Translations under genes and position numbers: made by a program | From: an uncultured Lachnospiraceae bacterium | GTDB lineage: Bacteria; Bacillota; Clostridia; Lachnospirales; Lachnospiraceae | DNA: 64,000 bases | NCBI GenBank assembly: GCA_947177165.1 | Contig: CAMWTP010000016.1 | Span: 1-64,000, forward strand | Direction of reading: 5' to 3' | Notes under the pieces: generated by a model | Seen by the model: the letters and a program-made list of their open reading frames with translations, nothing else | Databases searched by the model: none | Told to the model about the DNA's origin: nothing | Shown: piece by piece, positions 35,319-43,573 of the stretch | Numbering within the stretch: the stretch's first letter is position 1 | How the letters are laid out: every line of letters starts with the position of its first letter

Positions 35319-35963
35319 ATGATTCGTTTAGTTTGCTTATTAATCGGCTATATTTTTGGATGTTTCCAGACGGCGTACATCTATGGAAAGCTGCATGGCA
35401 TTGATATCAGACAGTATGGGAGCGGTAATGCGGGCACGACCAACTCCCTGCGTGTCCTCGGAAAAAAAGCGGGGGCAGTCGTGCTGGTCTGCGATATCAT
35501 TAAGACAGGGCTTGCAATGACTGTGGTGAGGCTTTTGTTTAAACAGCAGTATGGGGACATTTTGTATCTGCTTGCAATCTATGCGGCGGCAGGTTCGATT
35601 CTGGGACATAATTTTCCCTTTTATCTGGGATTTAAAGGAGGAAAGGGGATTGCCTGTACAGCCGGGCTTGTGATTTTCTTCCATCCGTATATGATCATTC
35701 CGCAGATTATCACTTTTTTCGGAATCTTTTTTACGACACACTATGTATCGCTGGGGTCGCTTGTGGTTCAGATTGTGCTGATTGCAGAGATGGTTATCTT
35801 TGGGCAGATGGGACTGTGGGGTATGGAGCAGCCTGCGCTGAATGAGCTCTACCTCATCACAACGCTGTTGGCATTGCTTGCATTCTGGGGGCATCGGGCC
35901 AATATCAGGCGGTTGATACATAAGGAGGAAAGGAAGACGTATCTTAATAAAAAACATGAATAA
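35319..35963 (+). CDS. plsY: Acyl-phosphate:glycerol-3-phosphate acyltransferase PlsY
   Basis: A 214-residue membrane protein with five or more hydrophobic helices. The three conserved motifs are present: YGSGNAGTTNSLRVLGKKAG, GHNFPFYLGFKGGKG and a C-terminal FWGHRANIRRL. It makes lysophosphatidic acid from glycerol 3-phosphate. GGAAAGGACATAAC precedes the ATG. gpsA, which supplies glycerol 3-phosphate, follows after a 237-bp gap filled by repeats. Confidence 0.94.
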   Translation: MIRLVCLLIGYIFGCFQTAYIYGKLHGIDIRQYGSGNAGTTNSLRVLGKKAGAVVLVCDIIKTGLAMTVVRLLFKQQYGDILYLLAIYAAAGSILGHNFPFYLGFKGGKGIACTAGLVIFFHPYMIIPQIITFFGIFFTTHYVSLGSLVVQIVLIAEMVIFGQMGLWGMEQPALNELYLITTLLALLAFWGHRANIRRLIHKEERKTYLNKKHE

Positions 35964-36051
35964 CATGAAGAGAATTTCTAAGTCTGCAAAGTACGCAGAC
36001 TAAGAAATTCTAAAACTTCATGTTGGAAGAACGCGAAGGGCAGCGTTCTTC
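35962..36051 (+). repeat. Composite hairpin repeat, copy 3 (between plsY and gpsA)
   Basis: The left arm AACATGAAG-AGAATTTCTAAGTCTGC (35962-35987) pairs with GCAGACTAAGAAATTCT, AAAA, CTTCATGTT (35995-36024). The second hairpin is GAAGAACGC 36026-36034 with GCGTTCTTC 36043-36051. Compared with copy 2, both sides of the stems changed together (ACATGAAG/CTTCATGT versus GTGTGAAG/CTTCACAC). The left arm starts over the plsY stop codon. Confidence 0.8.
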
Positions 36052-36180
36052 TGCGGAAATGTTAAAGGTTTATGTGGAGGGACGCGAAGGGCAGCGTTCT
36101 TCTGCGGAAATGTTAAAGGTTTATGCAGGGGGATGCAAAGGGCGGCGTTCTTCTGCGGAAATGTTAAAGGTTTATGTAGG
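36026..36180 (+). repeat. Three tandem 51-bp units extending the hairpin repeat
   Basis: The stretch GGGCAGCGTTCTTCTGCGG...AATGTTAAAGGTTTATG recurs with a 51-bp period; its CAGCGTTCTT/CGGCGTTCTT core is at 36041, 36092 and 36143. Only the first unit has the full left arm of the hairpin. The gpsA ribosome site follows directly. Confidence 0.85.
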
Positions 36181-36200
36181 GGTATGAAAGGAGATTGGTT

Positions 36201-37220
36201 ATGGCAAAGGTAGGAATGATCGGGGCGGGAAGCTGGGGAATCGCATTGTCGGTGCTTCTGCACAACAATGGACATGATGTTACCGTGTGGTCCGCATTAA
36301 AGGATGAAATCGACATGCTGAACAGAGAGCATGAGCATAAGGATAAACTTCCGGGGGTGAAGCTTGCGGACAGTATTGTGTTTACGACGGAGCTTGCAGA
36401 TGCTGTAAAGGAGAATGATATTCTGGTGCTTGCAGTTCCTTCTTCCTTTACGAGGGCGACAGCGCACAGTATGAAAGCGCATGTGGCAGAAGGGCAGATT
36501 ATTGTGAATGTGGCAAAGGGAATTGAGGAGTCCACACTCATGACACTTTCGCAGGTAATTGAGGACGAGGTGTCGCAGGCTGATGTGGCTGTCTTGTCAG
36601 GACCTTCCCACGCCGAGGAGGTCGGAAAGTGCATTCCTACAACGATCGTGGTAGGTGCGAAGACGAAAAAGACAGCAGAATATATCCAGAACGTATTTAT
36701 GAGTGATGTGTTCCGTGTATATACCAGTCCTGATGTGCTGGGGATTGAGCTTGGTGCGGCACTCAAAAACGTGGTCGCGCTGGCGGCTGGCATCGCGGAC
36801 GGACTTGGCTATGGCGACAATACAAAGGCGGCGCTCATCACGCGCGGCATCACGGAGATTGCAAGGCTTGGCATGGAGATGGGCGGTAAATTTGAGACCT
36901 TTTGTGGGTTGTCGGGCATCGGTGATCTGATTGTGACCTGCGCGAGCATGCACAGCCGCAACAGGCGTGCAGGAATCCTCATCGGACAGGGAAAGACGAT
37001 GGAGGAGGCTATGGCGGAAGTAAAGATGGTCGTCGAGGGTGTGTTCTCAGCAAAGGCTGCGATGCGGCTGGCGGAGAAGTACGGCGTCGAGCTTCCGATT
37101 ATAGAGCAGGTGAACGAAGTCCTTTTTCATGGAAAAACAGCAGCATCGGCAGTCAGGGACCTGATGATACGCGATAAAAAGATTGAGATTGTGCACGATG
37201 ATGAGTGGGGGGAGAATTAG
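36201..37220 (+). CDS. gpsA: NAD(P)-dependent glycerol-3-phosphate dehydrogenase
   Basis: A 339-residue enzyme with the N-terminal Rossmann motif GMIGAGSWGIALS, VNVAKGIE, SGPSHAEEV and the catalytic region LGAALKNVVALAAGIADGLGYGDNTKAAL. It reduces dihydroxyacetone phosphate to glycerol 3-phosphate for phospholipids. AAAGGAGATTGGTT precedes the ATG at 36201; a TTG at 36195 in frame lies inside that site. der, plsY and gpsA form the usual Firmicute group. Confidence 0.95.
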   Translation: MAKVGMIGAGSWGIALSVLLHNNGHDVTVWSALKDEIDMLNREHEHKDKLPGVKLADSIVFTTELADAVKENDILVLAVPSSFTRATAHSMKAHVAEGQIIVNVAKGIEESTLMTLSQVIEDEVSQADVAVLSGPSHAEEVGKCIPTTIVVGAKTKKTAEYIQNVFMSDVFRVYTSPDVLGIELGAALKNVVALAAGIADGLGYGDNTKAALITRGITEIARLGMEMGGKFETFCGLSGIGDLIVTCASMHSRNRRAGILIGQGKTMEEAMAEVKMVVEGVFSAKAAMRLAEKYGVELPIIEQVNEVLFHGKTAASAVRDLMIRDKKIEIVHDDEWGEN

Positions 37221-37291
37221 GCTTGCCCAGCTCCTGAAAACGGCGTAGATTGTGCAGAATGATTGGGATTTGTATTTGAGGAGGTTTGCGT

Positions 37292-37534
37292 ATGACACAG
37301 GTGAATATGATAGATGTGACAGATGATTTATCAAGACTAGTGAATATGCTGGAAACGAAACAAGAAGAGATTATTTATTTGACAAGGAATGGAACAGCTG
37401 TCGCGCAGATGACCCTGATTCCTCAAAAAACGCCCTCAAAACGCATAGGTGTAGCAGAAGGGAAATTTCAAGTTCCAGACGAGTTTGACGTATGGGATAA
37501 AGAAATTGAGGAAATGTTTGGAGGAGAATTATGA
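37292..37534 (+). CDS. Antitoxin of the Phd/YefM type
   Basis: An 80-residue protein whose N-terminal half (MIDVTDDLSRLVNMLETKQEE, then IYLTRNGTAVAQMTL) has the Phd/YefM dimer and DNA-binding fold. The C-terminal tail, rich in acidic and aromatic residues (FDVWDKEIEEMF), would wrap the toxin. It precedes a PIN-domain toxin with a 4-bp ATGA overlap. TTGAGGAGG gives a very strong ribosome site, as expected for an antitoxin made in excess. It probably represses its own promoter upstream. Confidence 0.82.
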   Translation: MTQVNMIDVTDDLSRLVNMLETKQEEIIYLTRNGTAVAQMTLIPQKTPSKRIGVAEGKFQVPDEFDVWDKEIEEMFGGEL

Positions 37535-37935
37535 AAGTTCTGTTAGACACGCACATTCTTCTTTGGGCACTTTCCAATGATTTGAGATTACCAGAAAAAG
37601 CAAGAAAGCTAATTGAAAATGAAAATAATGAGATTTATTATAGCATTATATCTTTGTGGGAAGTAGAAATAAAACATCTAATGCACCCTGATGCAATGTC
37701 AGTTTCGGCGGAACAGATTGCAGAATACTGTGTGCAGTCAGGCTTTCAAAAGTTGTCAATAGAAGAAAATCATATCTATGCCCTGGCTGATTTAATGCGG
37801 GAAAGAAATGTCCAGCCACATAAAGATCCATTTGATCGAATACTGATATGTCAGGCATCTACAGAAAATATGATTTTTGTTACACACGACGCTCTTATTG
37901 GCGGGTATAGTGAGCCTTGTATTCTGACGGTATAA
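37531..37935 (+). CDS. PIN-domain toxin (VapC-like RNase)
   Basis: A 134-residue PIN protein. It has the acidic metal ligands in LLDTHILLWAL (Asp), SLWEVEIKH (Glu), the KDPFDRILICQA segment (Asp) and a C-terminal VTHDALI (Asp). PIN toxins cut specific tRNA or rRNA sites. The antitoxin gene overlaps its start. The pair lies at the edge of an accessory stretch. Confidence 0.86.
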   Translation: MKVLLDTHILLWALSNDLRLPEKARKLIENENNEIYYSIISLWEVEIKHLMHPDAMSVSAEQIAEYCVQSGFQKLSIEENHIYALADLMRERNVQPHKDPFDRILICQASTENMIFVTHDALIGGYSEPCILTV

Positions 37936-38045
37936 GAGATCCTGCACAGTTGACTTAAAGTGCGGATAAAGATGAATTTGATTAAAAAGTACTTTAACTT
38001 TACGAGAAAGATATTTCAGAGGGAAACAGATTTGAGGAGGGCAAA

Positions 38046-38363
38046 ATGGTTATAGGATTTGCAATATGCAGTATTGTTGCAGCAATATTTCTGTTGATTG
38101 GAATCAGTACCTGGAAATCAAAAGAACCAGTTGGTTTTTTCACCTTTGTCAAAAGACCGGATGTCAGCGACACAAGACGATATAATCATGCTGTTTCTGT
38201 GCTCTGGATTGCTGCGGCGATGATCCTTGAACTGGCAGGTGTGCCATTTCTGTTTTTGGAGCAGAATTCCCCTTTGTCTATTGTTATCATATTGGCAGTG
38301 GTAATTATGGTGCTGGCAATGATGATTGTCTATACGAGAATTGAGGCGAAATACAAGATTTAG
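38046..38363 (+). CDS. Small membrane protein, DUF3784-like
   Basis: A 105-residue protein with three hydrophobic helices (about 3-23, 52-70 and 75-97). The loop KSKEPVGFFTFVKRPDVSD followed by RRYNHAVSVLWI is typical of the DUF3784 group in Firmicutes. Function unknown. TTGAGGAGGG precedes the start. It stands alone. Confidence 0.7.
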   Translation: MVIGFAICSIVAAIFLLIGISTWKSKEPVGFFTFVKRPDVSDTRRYNHAVSVLWIAAAMILELAGVPFLFLEQNSPLSIVIILAVVIMVLAMMIVYTRIEAKYKI

Positions 38364-38513
38364 CCGAAGGAGTATTTGACGAGGAGAACCGAATGAATAT
38401 TCAATGCAAAAAACTTTTACCGCAAATGGCTGATGAATTGGCTGGTGCAATGCTGGGATAAAACGGAGTATCTTCCGATTGCAGCCGGATTTGGAACAGT
38501 GGAGGAGAAGAAT

Positions 38514-38888
38514 ATGGATTTTATGAATGAACTTATTGATTGCCTTAACAATATAGACTATGATTCATTTGATGAAGATTCCCTAAATGAGCTGCTAGAC
38601 TGCAGAGACAGCGCGCCCTTTGACACGGAATGGTGCCGGGTTGACGAAGAGATAAGCAGATTAAAAAATGACCAGAACTACACCGCTGGAAATGAGGAGG
38701 AACAGGAAAAAATCAGACAAAAAGCATTTTTGATTATTGAACAAAATACGGAAAGTGAACTTGCGGATTACGTGTCTGATGACTTTGGACTGATTTATGA
38801 CAGCTTTGTGTTACATTATAGAGATGAATGGCTTGATCAGCTGATTGAAGAATACAAGAATGGAAAGATTCCAGCAGGTGTGTTATGA
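38514..38888 (+). CDS. Small acidic protein of unknown function
   Basis: A 124-residue, strongly acidic soluble protein (NNIDYDSFDEDSLNELLDC near the start) with no recognised motif. The start at 38514 follows GTGGAGGAGAAG. A good ribosome site and a 22-codon frame at 38393-38461 lie just upstream, perhaps a remnant of another gene. Acidic proteins of this size in accessory stretches are often immunity proteins or antitoxins, but nothing here proves it. Confidence 0.55.
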   Translation: MDFMNELIDCLNNIDYDSFDEDSLNELLDCRDSAPFDTEWCRVDEEISRLKNDQNYTAGNEEEQEKIRQKAFLIIEQNTESELADYVSDDFGLIYDSFVLHYRDEWLDQLIEEYKNGKIPAGVL

Positions 38889-39044
38889 TACAACGCTCTA
38901 GGGGCGAGTCAGGAACCTGATAATGAATGAAGCTGCATTTTATTTGACGAAGCTGCCGCTGCGCCAAATCTGAAGTATTTTTTCATAGGAAACTTTGTTT
39001 GGACAAATCTGGAGATAATGAGAATTTTTACAGAGGCAGAAACG

Positions 39045-39503
39045 ATGATCAAGATATTGTGTTCTACTGGAGCTTTGCTCAAATACGGAGGAGATTACAG
39101 AACATTAGAGCCGCTTTCGAAGCAGCTTGTGTGTGACGGCTATGAGTTTATGATGGATTGTCCATATTATAAGGAAGTGGAAGCATTAAAAAGATATTTT
39201 CAGGAAACGAAAATGTACATTCCTGTTGTCCACTGCGAAAAAAGTATCGGCGAAAATATCAGTAAGGGCGGTCAGCAGGAATGGAGAGACGCATACGAAA
39301 AGTTTGAAATCAATTGTGATATCGCCCAAAGTATCGGTGCAGAAAAAATAGTGATTCATCTGTGGGATGGGCGGACCTCGGATTCTAATTTTCAGAATAA
39401 TCTGACGGGCTATTATCATTTGAAGGAAATCTCTCAAAGATATGGGCTTGATATACTGGTAGAAAATGTAGTTTGTTATGTAGAGAACCCAACAATGAAA
39501 TAA
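39045..39503 (+). pseudogene. Truncated sugar-phosphate isomerase/epimerase-like TIM barrel
   Basis: The 152 residues match the first part of an AP-endonuclease-2/xylose-isomerase-like barrel: HCEKSIGENIS, a helix, KIVIHLWDG, then ILVENVVCYVENP, where the chain stops. The family normally goes on for another 80-100 residues with more metal ligands, so the gene is cut short. The next gene begins 13 bp later in another family. The frame is also open upstream (38929-39044) and reads like the end of another protein (PNLKYFFIGNFVW), so the locus looks rearranged on both sides. Confidence 0.6.
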
Positions 39504-39516
39504 ATAGGGGATAGAG

Positions 39517-40272
39517 ATGACAGATTATCGTGTTCAAAATAAAAAAGCCTGGGAATATAACGCTTATGCGTTTTGGGTGAAACAGTCCGGGACACCAGCT
39601 GAGAGGGCAAAAAGCGATCTCGAGAATCCGTTGGGCATGTTAAAAAGATATGCAGACTATTTTGATACATACAAGGACATCAGGGTGGCGAATATCTGCG
39701 GTTCCTGTGGGAAAAAGGCTGTTCCATTGGCTATATTGGGCGCGGAAGTCACTGTTTTTGATATTTCGGAAGATAATAAGAGATATGCGCTCGAAGTGGC
39801 AGAGGCGGCAAATGTTACGATTCATTTTGAGGTCTGCGATGTATTGGAGATCAATACAGAAAAATATGGAGACTATTTTGATGTCGTTTTCATGGAAGGC
39901 GGTATACTGCACTATTTTCATGATATTGATGCGTTTATGCATATGATGTATTCGCTGCTGAAAGACCGCGGAAAAATGATATGCAGTGATTTTCACCCGT
40001 TTACAAAGATATCAGATTTACTGGATTTTGAACAGCCAGCCATGAGCTATTTTTCAACAGATGTGTTTGAGGGAGAAATGGCGCACGCCCGATTTTTTGA
40101 AAAAGAGATCAGGGAACAGATGCCAAAGTGCAGTTACAGAAAATACACAGTCAGTGAAATTATCAACGCTGTCATTAACAATGGTTTTGTCTTAAGAAAA
40201 TTTGATGAGCATCCCGCATGGACAAACAGTAAGGTGCCGGGAGAGTTTACGATAATAGCTGATAAGAGGTAG
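39517..40272 (+). CDS. Class I SAM-dependent methyltransferase
   Basis: A 251-residue methyltransferase. Motif I is degenerate (VANICGSCGKKAVPLAILG near 60), followed by EVTVFDISEDNKRYA (motif II acidic residue), CDVLEI and the post-I stretch VVFMEGGILHYF. The substrate is unknown; small-molecule methyltransferases of this type are common in Clostridia. The gene begins 13 bp after the truncated barrel gene, with ATAGGGGATAGAG as ribosome site. It appears intact. Confidence 0.8.
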   Translation: MTDYRVQNKKAWEYNAYAFWVKQSGTPAERAKSDLENPLGMLKRYADYFDTYKDIRVANICGSCGKKAVPLAILGAEVTVFDISEDNKRYALEVAEAANVTIHFEVCDVLEINTEKYGDYFDVVFMEGGILHYFHDIDAFMHMMYSLLKDRGKMICSDFHPFTKISDLLDFEQPAMSYFSTDVFEGEMAHARFFEKEIREQMPKCSYRKYTVSEIINAVINNGFVLRKFDEHPAWTNSKVPGEFTIIADKR

Positions 40273-40329
40273 CTCAAAGTTGAAGCCTGTGACTGGTATG
40301 TTTTGGTAAAAATGAGGTGTAAGACTGCT

Positions 40330-40854
40330 ATGAGTGAAGAAATTCATGAAAGATATGGACTGGTTCAATTTAAGTTCATACAGGATCAATGTGAAGAATA
40401 TGATACTTTTTGGTATACAGATGATATTGATGGGTTTGTGCTTGACCAGGATGGAAAGTTAAAATCTTTTCCGACAAAGAAAAAAGCGTTTGCATTTGCA
40501 AAAGAGAAGGGGTTTTCGCTTTACGCAGGTACAAGTGAATATCTTATAGCACCATCAATCTATAGAAAAAAGAATTTGAGAAAAATAGATTGTGAGCGTT
40601 ATCTGAATTACTGGAATATTTTTTCAGACGCAGCGTATTCAACAAACTGCCAGTTTTTGGGCGATAACAGGGACAAGGAAATCATTCAGCGCATTTATGA
40701 GAAGTTATTTTATGGATGCAATCTGCTGGTAAGAGAGGATGAGGAACATTATGTGCCGAAATGGAGTAAGAAGGAGAGGCGCTGGATTGCGAAAGTGATG
40801 AAGGACGGGATTCAGATTTTAGCGGACGGGCTTCATACGAGATGGCATGTTTGA
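40330..40854 (+). CDS. Hypothetical protein
   Basis: A 174-residue soluble protein, rich in aromatic and charged residues (YDTFWYTDDIDGFVLDQDGK near 25 and KWSKKERRWIAKV near 150). No family is recognised with confidence. The start at 40330 (MSEEIHE) follows GAGGTG at 40314-40319. Its size and place beside a YfbM-like gene suggest a small accessory-stretch protein, perhaps an immunity-type protein; this is inference. Confidence 0.5.
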   Translation: MSEEIHERYGLVQFKFIQDQCEEYDTFWYTDDIDGFVLDQDGKLKSFPTKKKAFAFAKEKGFSLYAGTSEYLIAPSIYRKKNLRKIDCERYLNYWNIFSDAAYSTNCQFLGDNRDKEIIQRIYEKLFYGCNLLVREDEEHYVPKWSKKERRWIAKVMKDGIQILADGLHTRWHV

Positions 40855-40941
40855 AGTAGAATATTTGAGTCGGAAAGGAATTGTGATAAACAAATTATTT
40901 TGTGAACAATCAAAATAGATGAGAAATCAGGAGGGTGTTTT

Positions 40942-41484
40942 ATGGGATGTCTGGCAGTTTTATTTGCTCTGAATGAGCAGCAGGTAGAGGAGCTTTTGGC
41001 AGTAGAAAGAAGCGAACGTGTTGACTATATGCGCGAGGAAATCGAAGAAAAGTTTTGGAATGATTTTCCTGAATATGTATGCGAACTGGATAAATCGTGG
41101 GACGCAATGCACCGAATGCTGACGGACGGAAGTCTTAATTTTGAAAATAAATTTCAGCCACTCTGCAATGTGATTTTTGGCGGAGAATTCGTATATGGAC
41201 TGACTCGTCAACCTTCTGGCGAGGTTATCATCAGCGAAGGTGAAGAAGATGAATATATGATTTTAAAAACACCCAGTCAGGTGGCTGAGGTAGCAGAGGC
41301 GCTTCCAAAAAGAACGAAGGAAGAATGCCGGAAGTGCTATTATATGATTGATCCTGAGGATTGTGGCTGGCAGCCGGACGAAGAAGATTTTGAATACACA
41401 TGGTATTATTTTCAGGATAGTTTCGAGTTTTGGAAAAAGGCTGCGGAAGAAAAAAGATACGTACTCTTTACAGCTGACAGATGA
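40942..41484 (+). CDS. YfbM-like protein (DUF1877)
   Basis: A 180-residue protein of the DUF1877/YfbM type: the MGCLAVLFALNEQQVEELL start, a CELDKSWDAMHRMLTDG segment (typical DKsWhALHxLLTG) and a C-terminal domain with YYFQDSFEFWKKAAEE. No enzyme activity is known. AATCAGGAGGGTG precedes the ATG. It appears intact and monocistronic. Confidence 0.78.
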   Translation: MGCLAVLFALNEQQVEELLAVERSERVDYMREEIEEKFWNDFPEYVCELDKSWDAMHRMLTDGSLNFENKFQPLCNVIFGGEFVYGLTRQPSGEVIISEGEEDEYMILKTPSQVAEVAEALPKRTKEECRKCYYMIDPEDCGWQPDEEDFEYTWYYFQDSFEFWKKAAEEKRYVLFTADR

Positions 41485-41571
41485 GTTGGACTTGTATTAT
41501 CACAAGCAAGATATGAAAAGGATTTAGGATAAACTTATCTTTCCCGATAAATACGATGGAGAAAATAAAGC

Positions 41572-42012
41572 ATGGAATTTAAAATAATCACATCATCGGA
41601 TTCCATATGGAATGAAGTGAGGAATTATGCAAACTGCTGTTCATGGAACGCAGGTAAATCGTTAGCCAATAGTATGGACAATAATCTCTTTACAGAGTGG
41701 GAACGGGTTATCGCTGCTTTGGATAACCATAGAATCTGCGGATATTGTACTGCTGCAAAAACAGACTGCATTCCAGATGTAAGCTATACACCATACATTG
41801 GATATCTGTTTGTCGGTGAAGAATACAGGGGAAACAGGCTAAGTCAAAAACTGATACAATGTGCAATGGATTATCTAAAAGAAATTGGTTTTGACAGGGT
41901 GCATATCGTAAGTGACCATGAAAATTTATACGAAAAATACGGTTTTAAAATAATAGACCGTAAAATGGCTCCATGGGGCTCGATGGAAAAGATTTATATA
42001 AAAATGCTGTGA
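41572..42012 (+). CDS. GNAT family N-acetyltransferase
   Basis: A 146-residue acetyltransferase. The acetyl-CoA site is seen in YIGYLFVGEEYRGNRLSQKLIQ (the R/Q-x-x-G-x-G/A loop reads RGNRLS), followed by HIVSDHENLYEKYGFKII, the classic GNAT C-terminal element. The substrate is not predictable. A GATGGAGA site precedes the start. Confidence 0.82.
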   Translation: MEFKIITSSDSIWNEVRNYANCCSWNAGKSLANSMDNNLFTEWERVIAALDNHRICGYCTAAKTDCIPDVSYTPYIGYLFVGEEYRGNRLSQKLIQCAMDYLKEIGFDRVHIVSDHENLYEKYGFKIIDRKMAPWGSMEKIYIKML

Positions 42013-42184
42013 CTGATATCGTTTCGTAAGTGTGTACAATTGTATGATAAACGAGGCGTAAAACTTGTAAAACAATTTATCTGTTTGATTGACATAGGCT
42101 GTAATCGTACATATAATGGAATCAAAAGGAACACCTCATTCACTTTCAGAAAACTGCAGTGCGCATAGGGAAGGTATCAGAATT

Positions 42185-42712
42185 ATGACTACATTTTATT
42201 TTATAAGACATGGAAAAACTGACTTTACAGAAGCAAACTCAAAAATTTACCGCGGGCAGGGTTTTAATATGCTGACCTTATCAGCGGAAGGGATTCGACA
42301 GATTGTTGAAACGGCAAAGACACCAGAATTAAAAAGTGCAAAGTTGATCGTTACATCACCGTTTGGGAGAGCGTTACATTCCGCTGCTATCTTGTCAGAA
42401 AAACTGCAGTTGGATATTCAGGTAGAAACAGATCTGCATGAATGGCAGGCGAATATACAAACCTTTGATTACCTCTCTGACGAGGAGGCCGAAAAGAATT
42501 ACGAAGCATTAACCATGTATCATGGGGTGCACCCGCAAAATGAGAATTGTATATGGGAGTCTGCCGACCAGATGAAACAGCGAGTTTATGCGGTACTGGA
42601 AAAATATAAACAATATTCTGCAGTGATTGTAGTATGCCATGGGACGTTAATGCAGTATGTACTGGATATTCCACACCCTGGAAACGGGGAGATTGCTAAG
42701 CTTGTATTGTAA
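42185..42712 (+). CDS. Histidine phosphatase (phosphoglycerate-mutase-like)
   Basis: A 175-residue protein with the catalytic IRHGKTDF (RHG) at the N-terminus, a second conserved Arg in TSPFGRALHSA, and VVCHGTLMQY with the second catalytic His. It is a broad-range phosphatase type rather than true phosphoglycerate mutase. The start at 42185 (MTTFYF) is preceded by GGGAAGG; the frame is open back to 42116 without family similarity. Confidence 0.82.
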   Translation: MTTFYFIRHGKTDFTEANSKIYRGQGFNMLTLSAEGIRQIVETAKTPELKSAKLIVTSPFGRALHSAAILSEKLQLDIQVETDLHEWQANIQTFDYLSDEEAEKNYEALTMYHGVHPQNENCIWESADQMKQRVYAVLEKYKQYSAVIVVCHGTLMQYVLDIPHPGNGEIAKLVL

Positions 42713-42776
42713 ATAGGTGTCTATTGACAGTTTGTTATGAAATCAATACAATGAAAGTATAATGAGGTGAAGCAGC

Positions 42777-43360
42777 GTGAAGAAAAAGCAGGATGCGAGG
42801 GACGAAGAAAGCATTCAATGGCATAATGCCTATTGTGCGGCTACAGAACTGGAGCTGTCAGATAACGCAGATGTTCTCAATTTCCACAGGGAATACATTT
42901 TAGGGAGGGAACCATTACAGGTAGATATGCTGGTAGTGCTTGCCGCAAAGGGTATAGAGTTTAAAAATGAAATATATCGCAGCAGGAGGCAAAACGGTTA
43001 GCAGATCAATATAGAGCGATCAGGGAAAAGGGAACCAAAGATGAACTGCTTAATGCGGAGATGGTAGTAGAATTGGTATCTAAGGCAAGTAATATCGAGT
43101 TGGCCACGGATGTGAAGGAGGAAGGGATTATGACAATCATGGAAATGGCAGCACCTATGATAGAAGAAGAAAGGAAAAAAGCAATAGAAGAAAGGAAAAA
43201 AGCAATAGAAGAGAGAAAGCAGGGAATTCGAAATATGGCAGAGGCCTATTGGGAATTAAATGGCAATGCTGCTATGGCCGCACAGAAAATTTGTTCTAAA
43301 TATCCTGATGTGGAAAAGGAATTTATAGATTCCGTTATACGTGAAGTATATGGCAGATAA
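42777..43360 (+). pseudogene. Broken Rpn/PD-(D/E)XK-like nuclease family gene
   Basis: The first frame (42777-43001) gives 74 residues including LNFHREYILGREPLQVDMLVV, a pattern I associate with the N-terminus of Rpn-like putative nucleases of Lachnospiraceae. The second frame, about 42980-43360, reads RLADQYRAIREKGTKDELLNAE and then a coiled C-terminal part with a duplicated EERKKAI unit and a helix AEAYWELNGNAAMAAQKI. The two parts are in different frames, and the middle of the expected protein is missing. This points to an internal deletion. Confidence 0.6.
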
Positions 43361-43449
43361 TTTGTCTGCGATGTTTTTTGAAAGCAATAAGTTGTGGATA
43401 ATTTATGATGAAACCGATGATTCGGAGAAAATTCAAGATAAATTTATCA

Positions 43450-43550
43450 GGAGCTGCCAGAAGAATAACCAATGCAGATTATGCATCGGTTGTTTTCCGG
43501 CAGATCCTTAATATAAAAAGAGAGTAACCATTCAGGTTCTGAATAGTTAC
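43450..43550 (+). terminator. Two hairpins before the second MoxR gene
   Basis: A long stem pairs AGGAGCTGCCAGAAGAATAA (43450 on) with its near-complement ending at 43508. A second, compact stem is GTAACCATTCAG 43524-43535 / CTGAATAGTTAC 43539-43550. Neither has a T-run, so they may act as mRNA structure rather than as terminators. The MoxR ribosome site follows directly. Confidence 0.5.
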
Positions 43551-43573
43551 AGATGAGAAAGGAAAGGTACAAA

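Noticed and set aside
36026-36180. CRISPR-like array
   Set aside because: Only three units directly abutting each other, no variable spacers and no cas genes.
38393-38461. 22-codon gene with good ribosome site
   Set aside because: Too short and without recognisable features; may be the start of a deleted gene.
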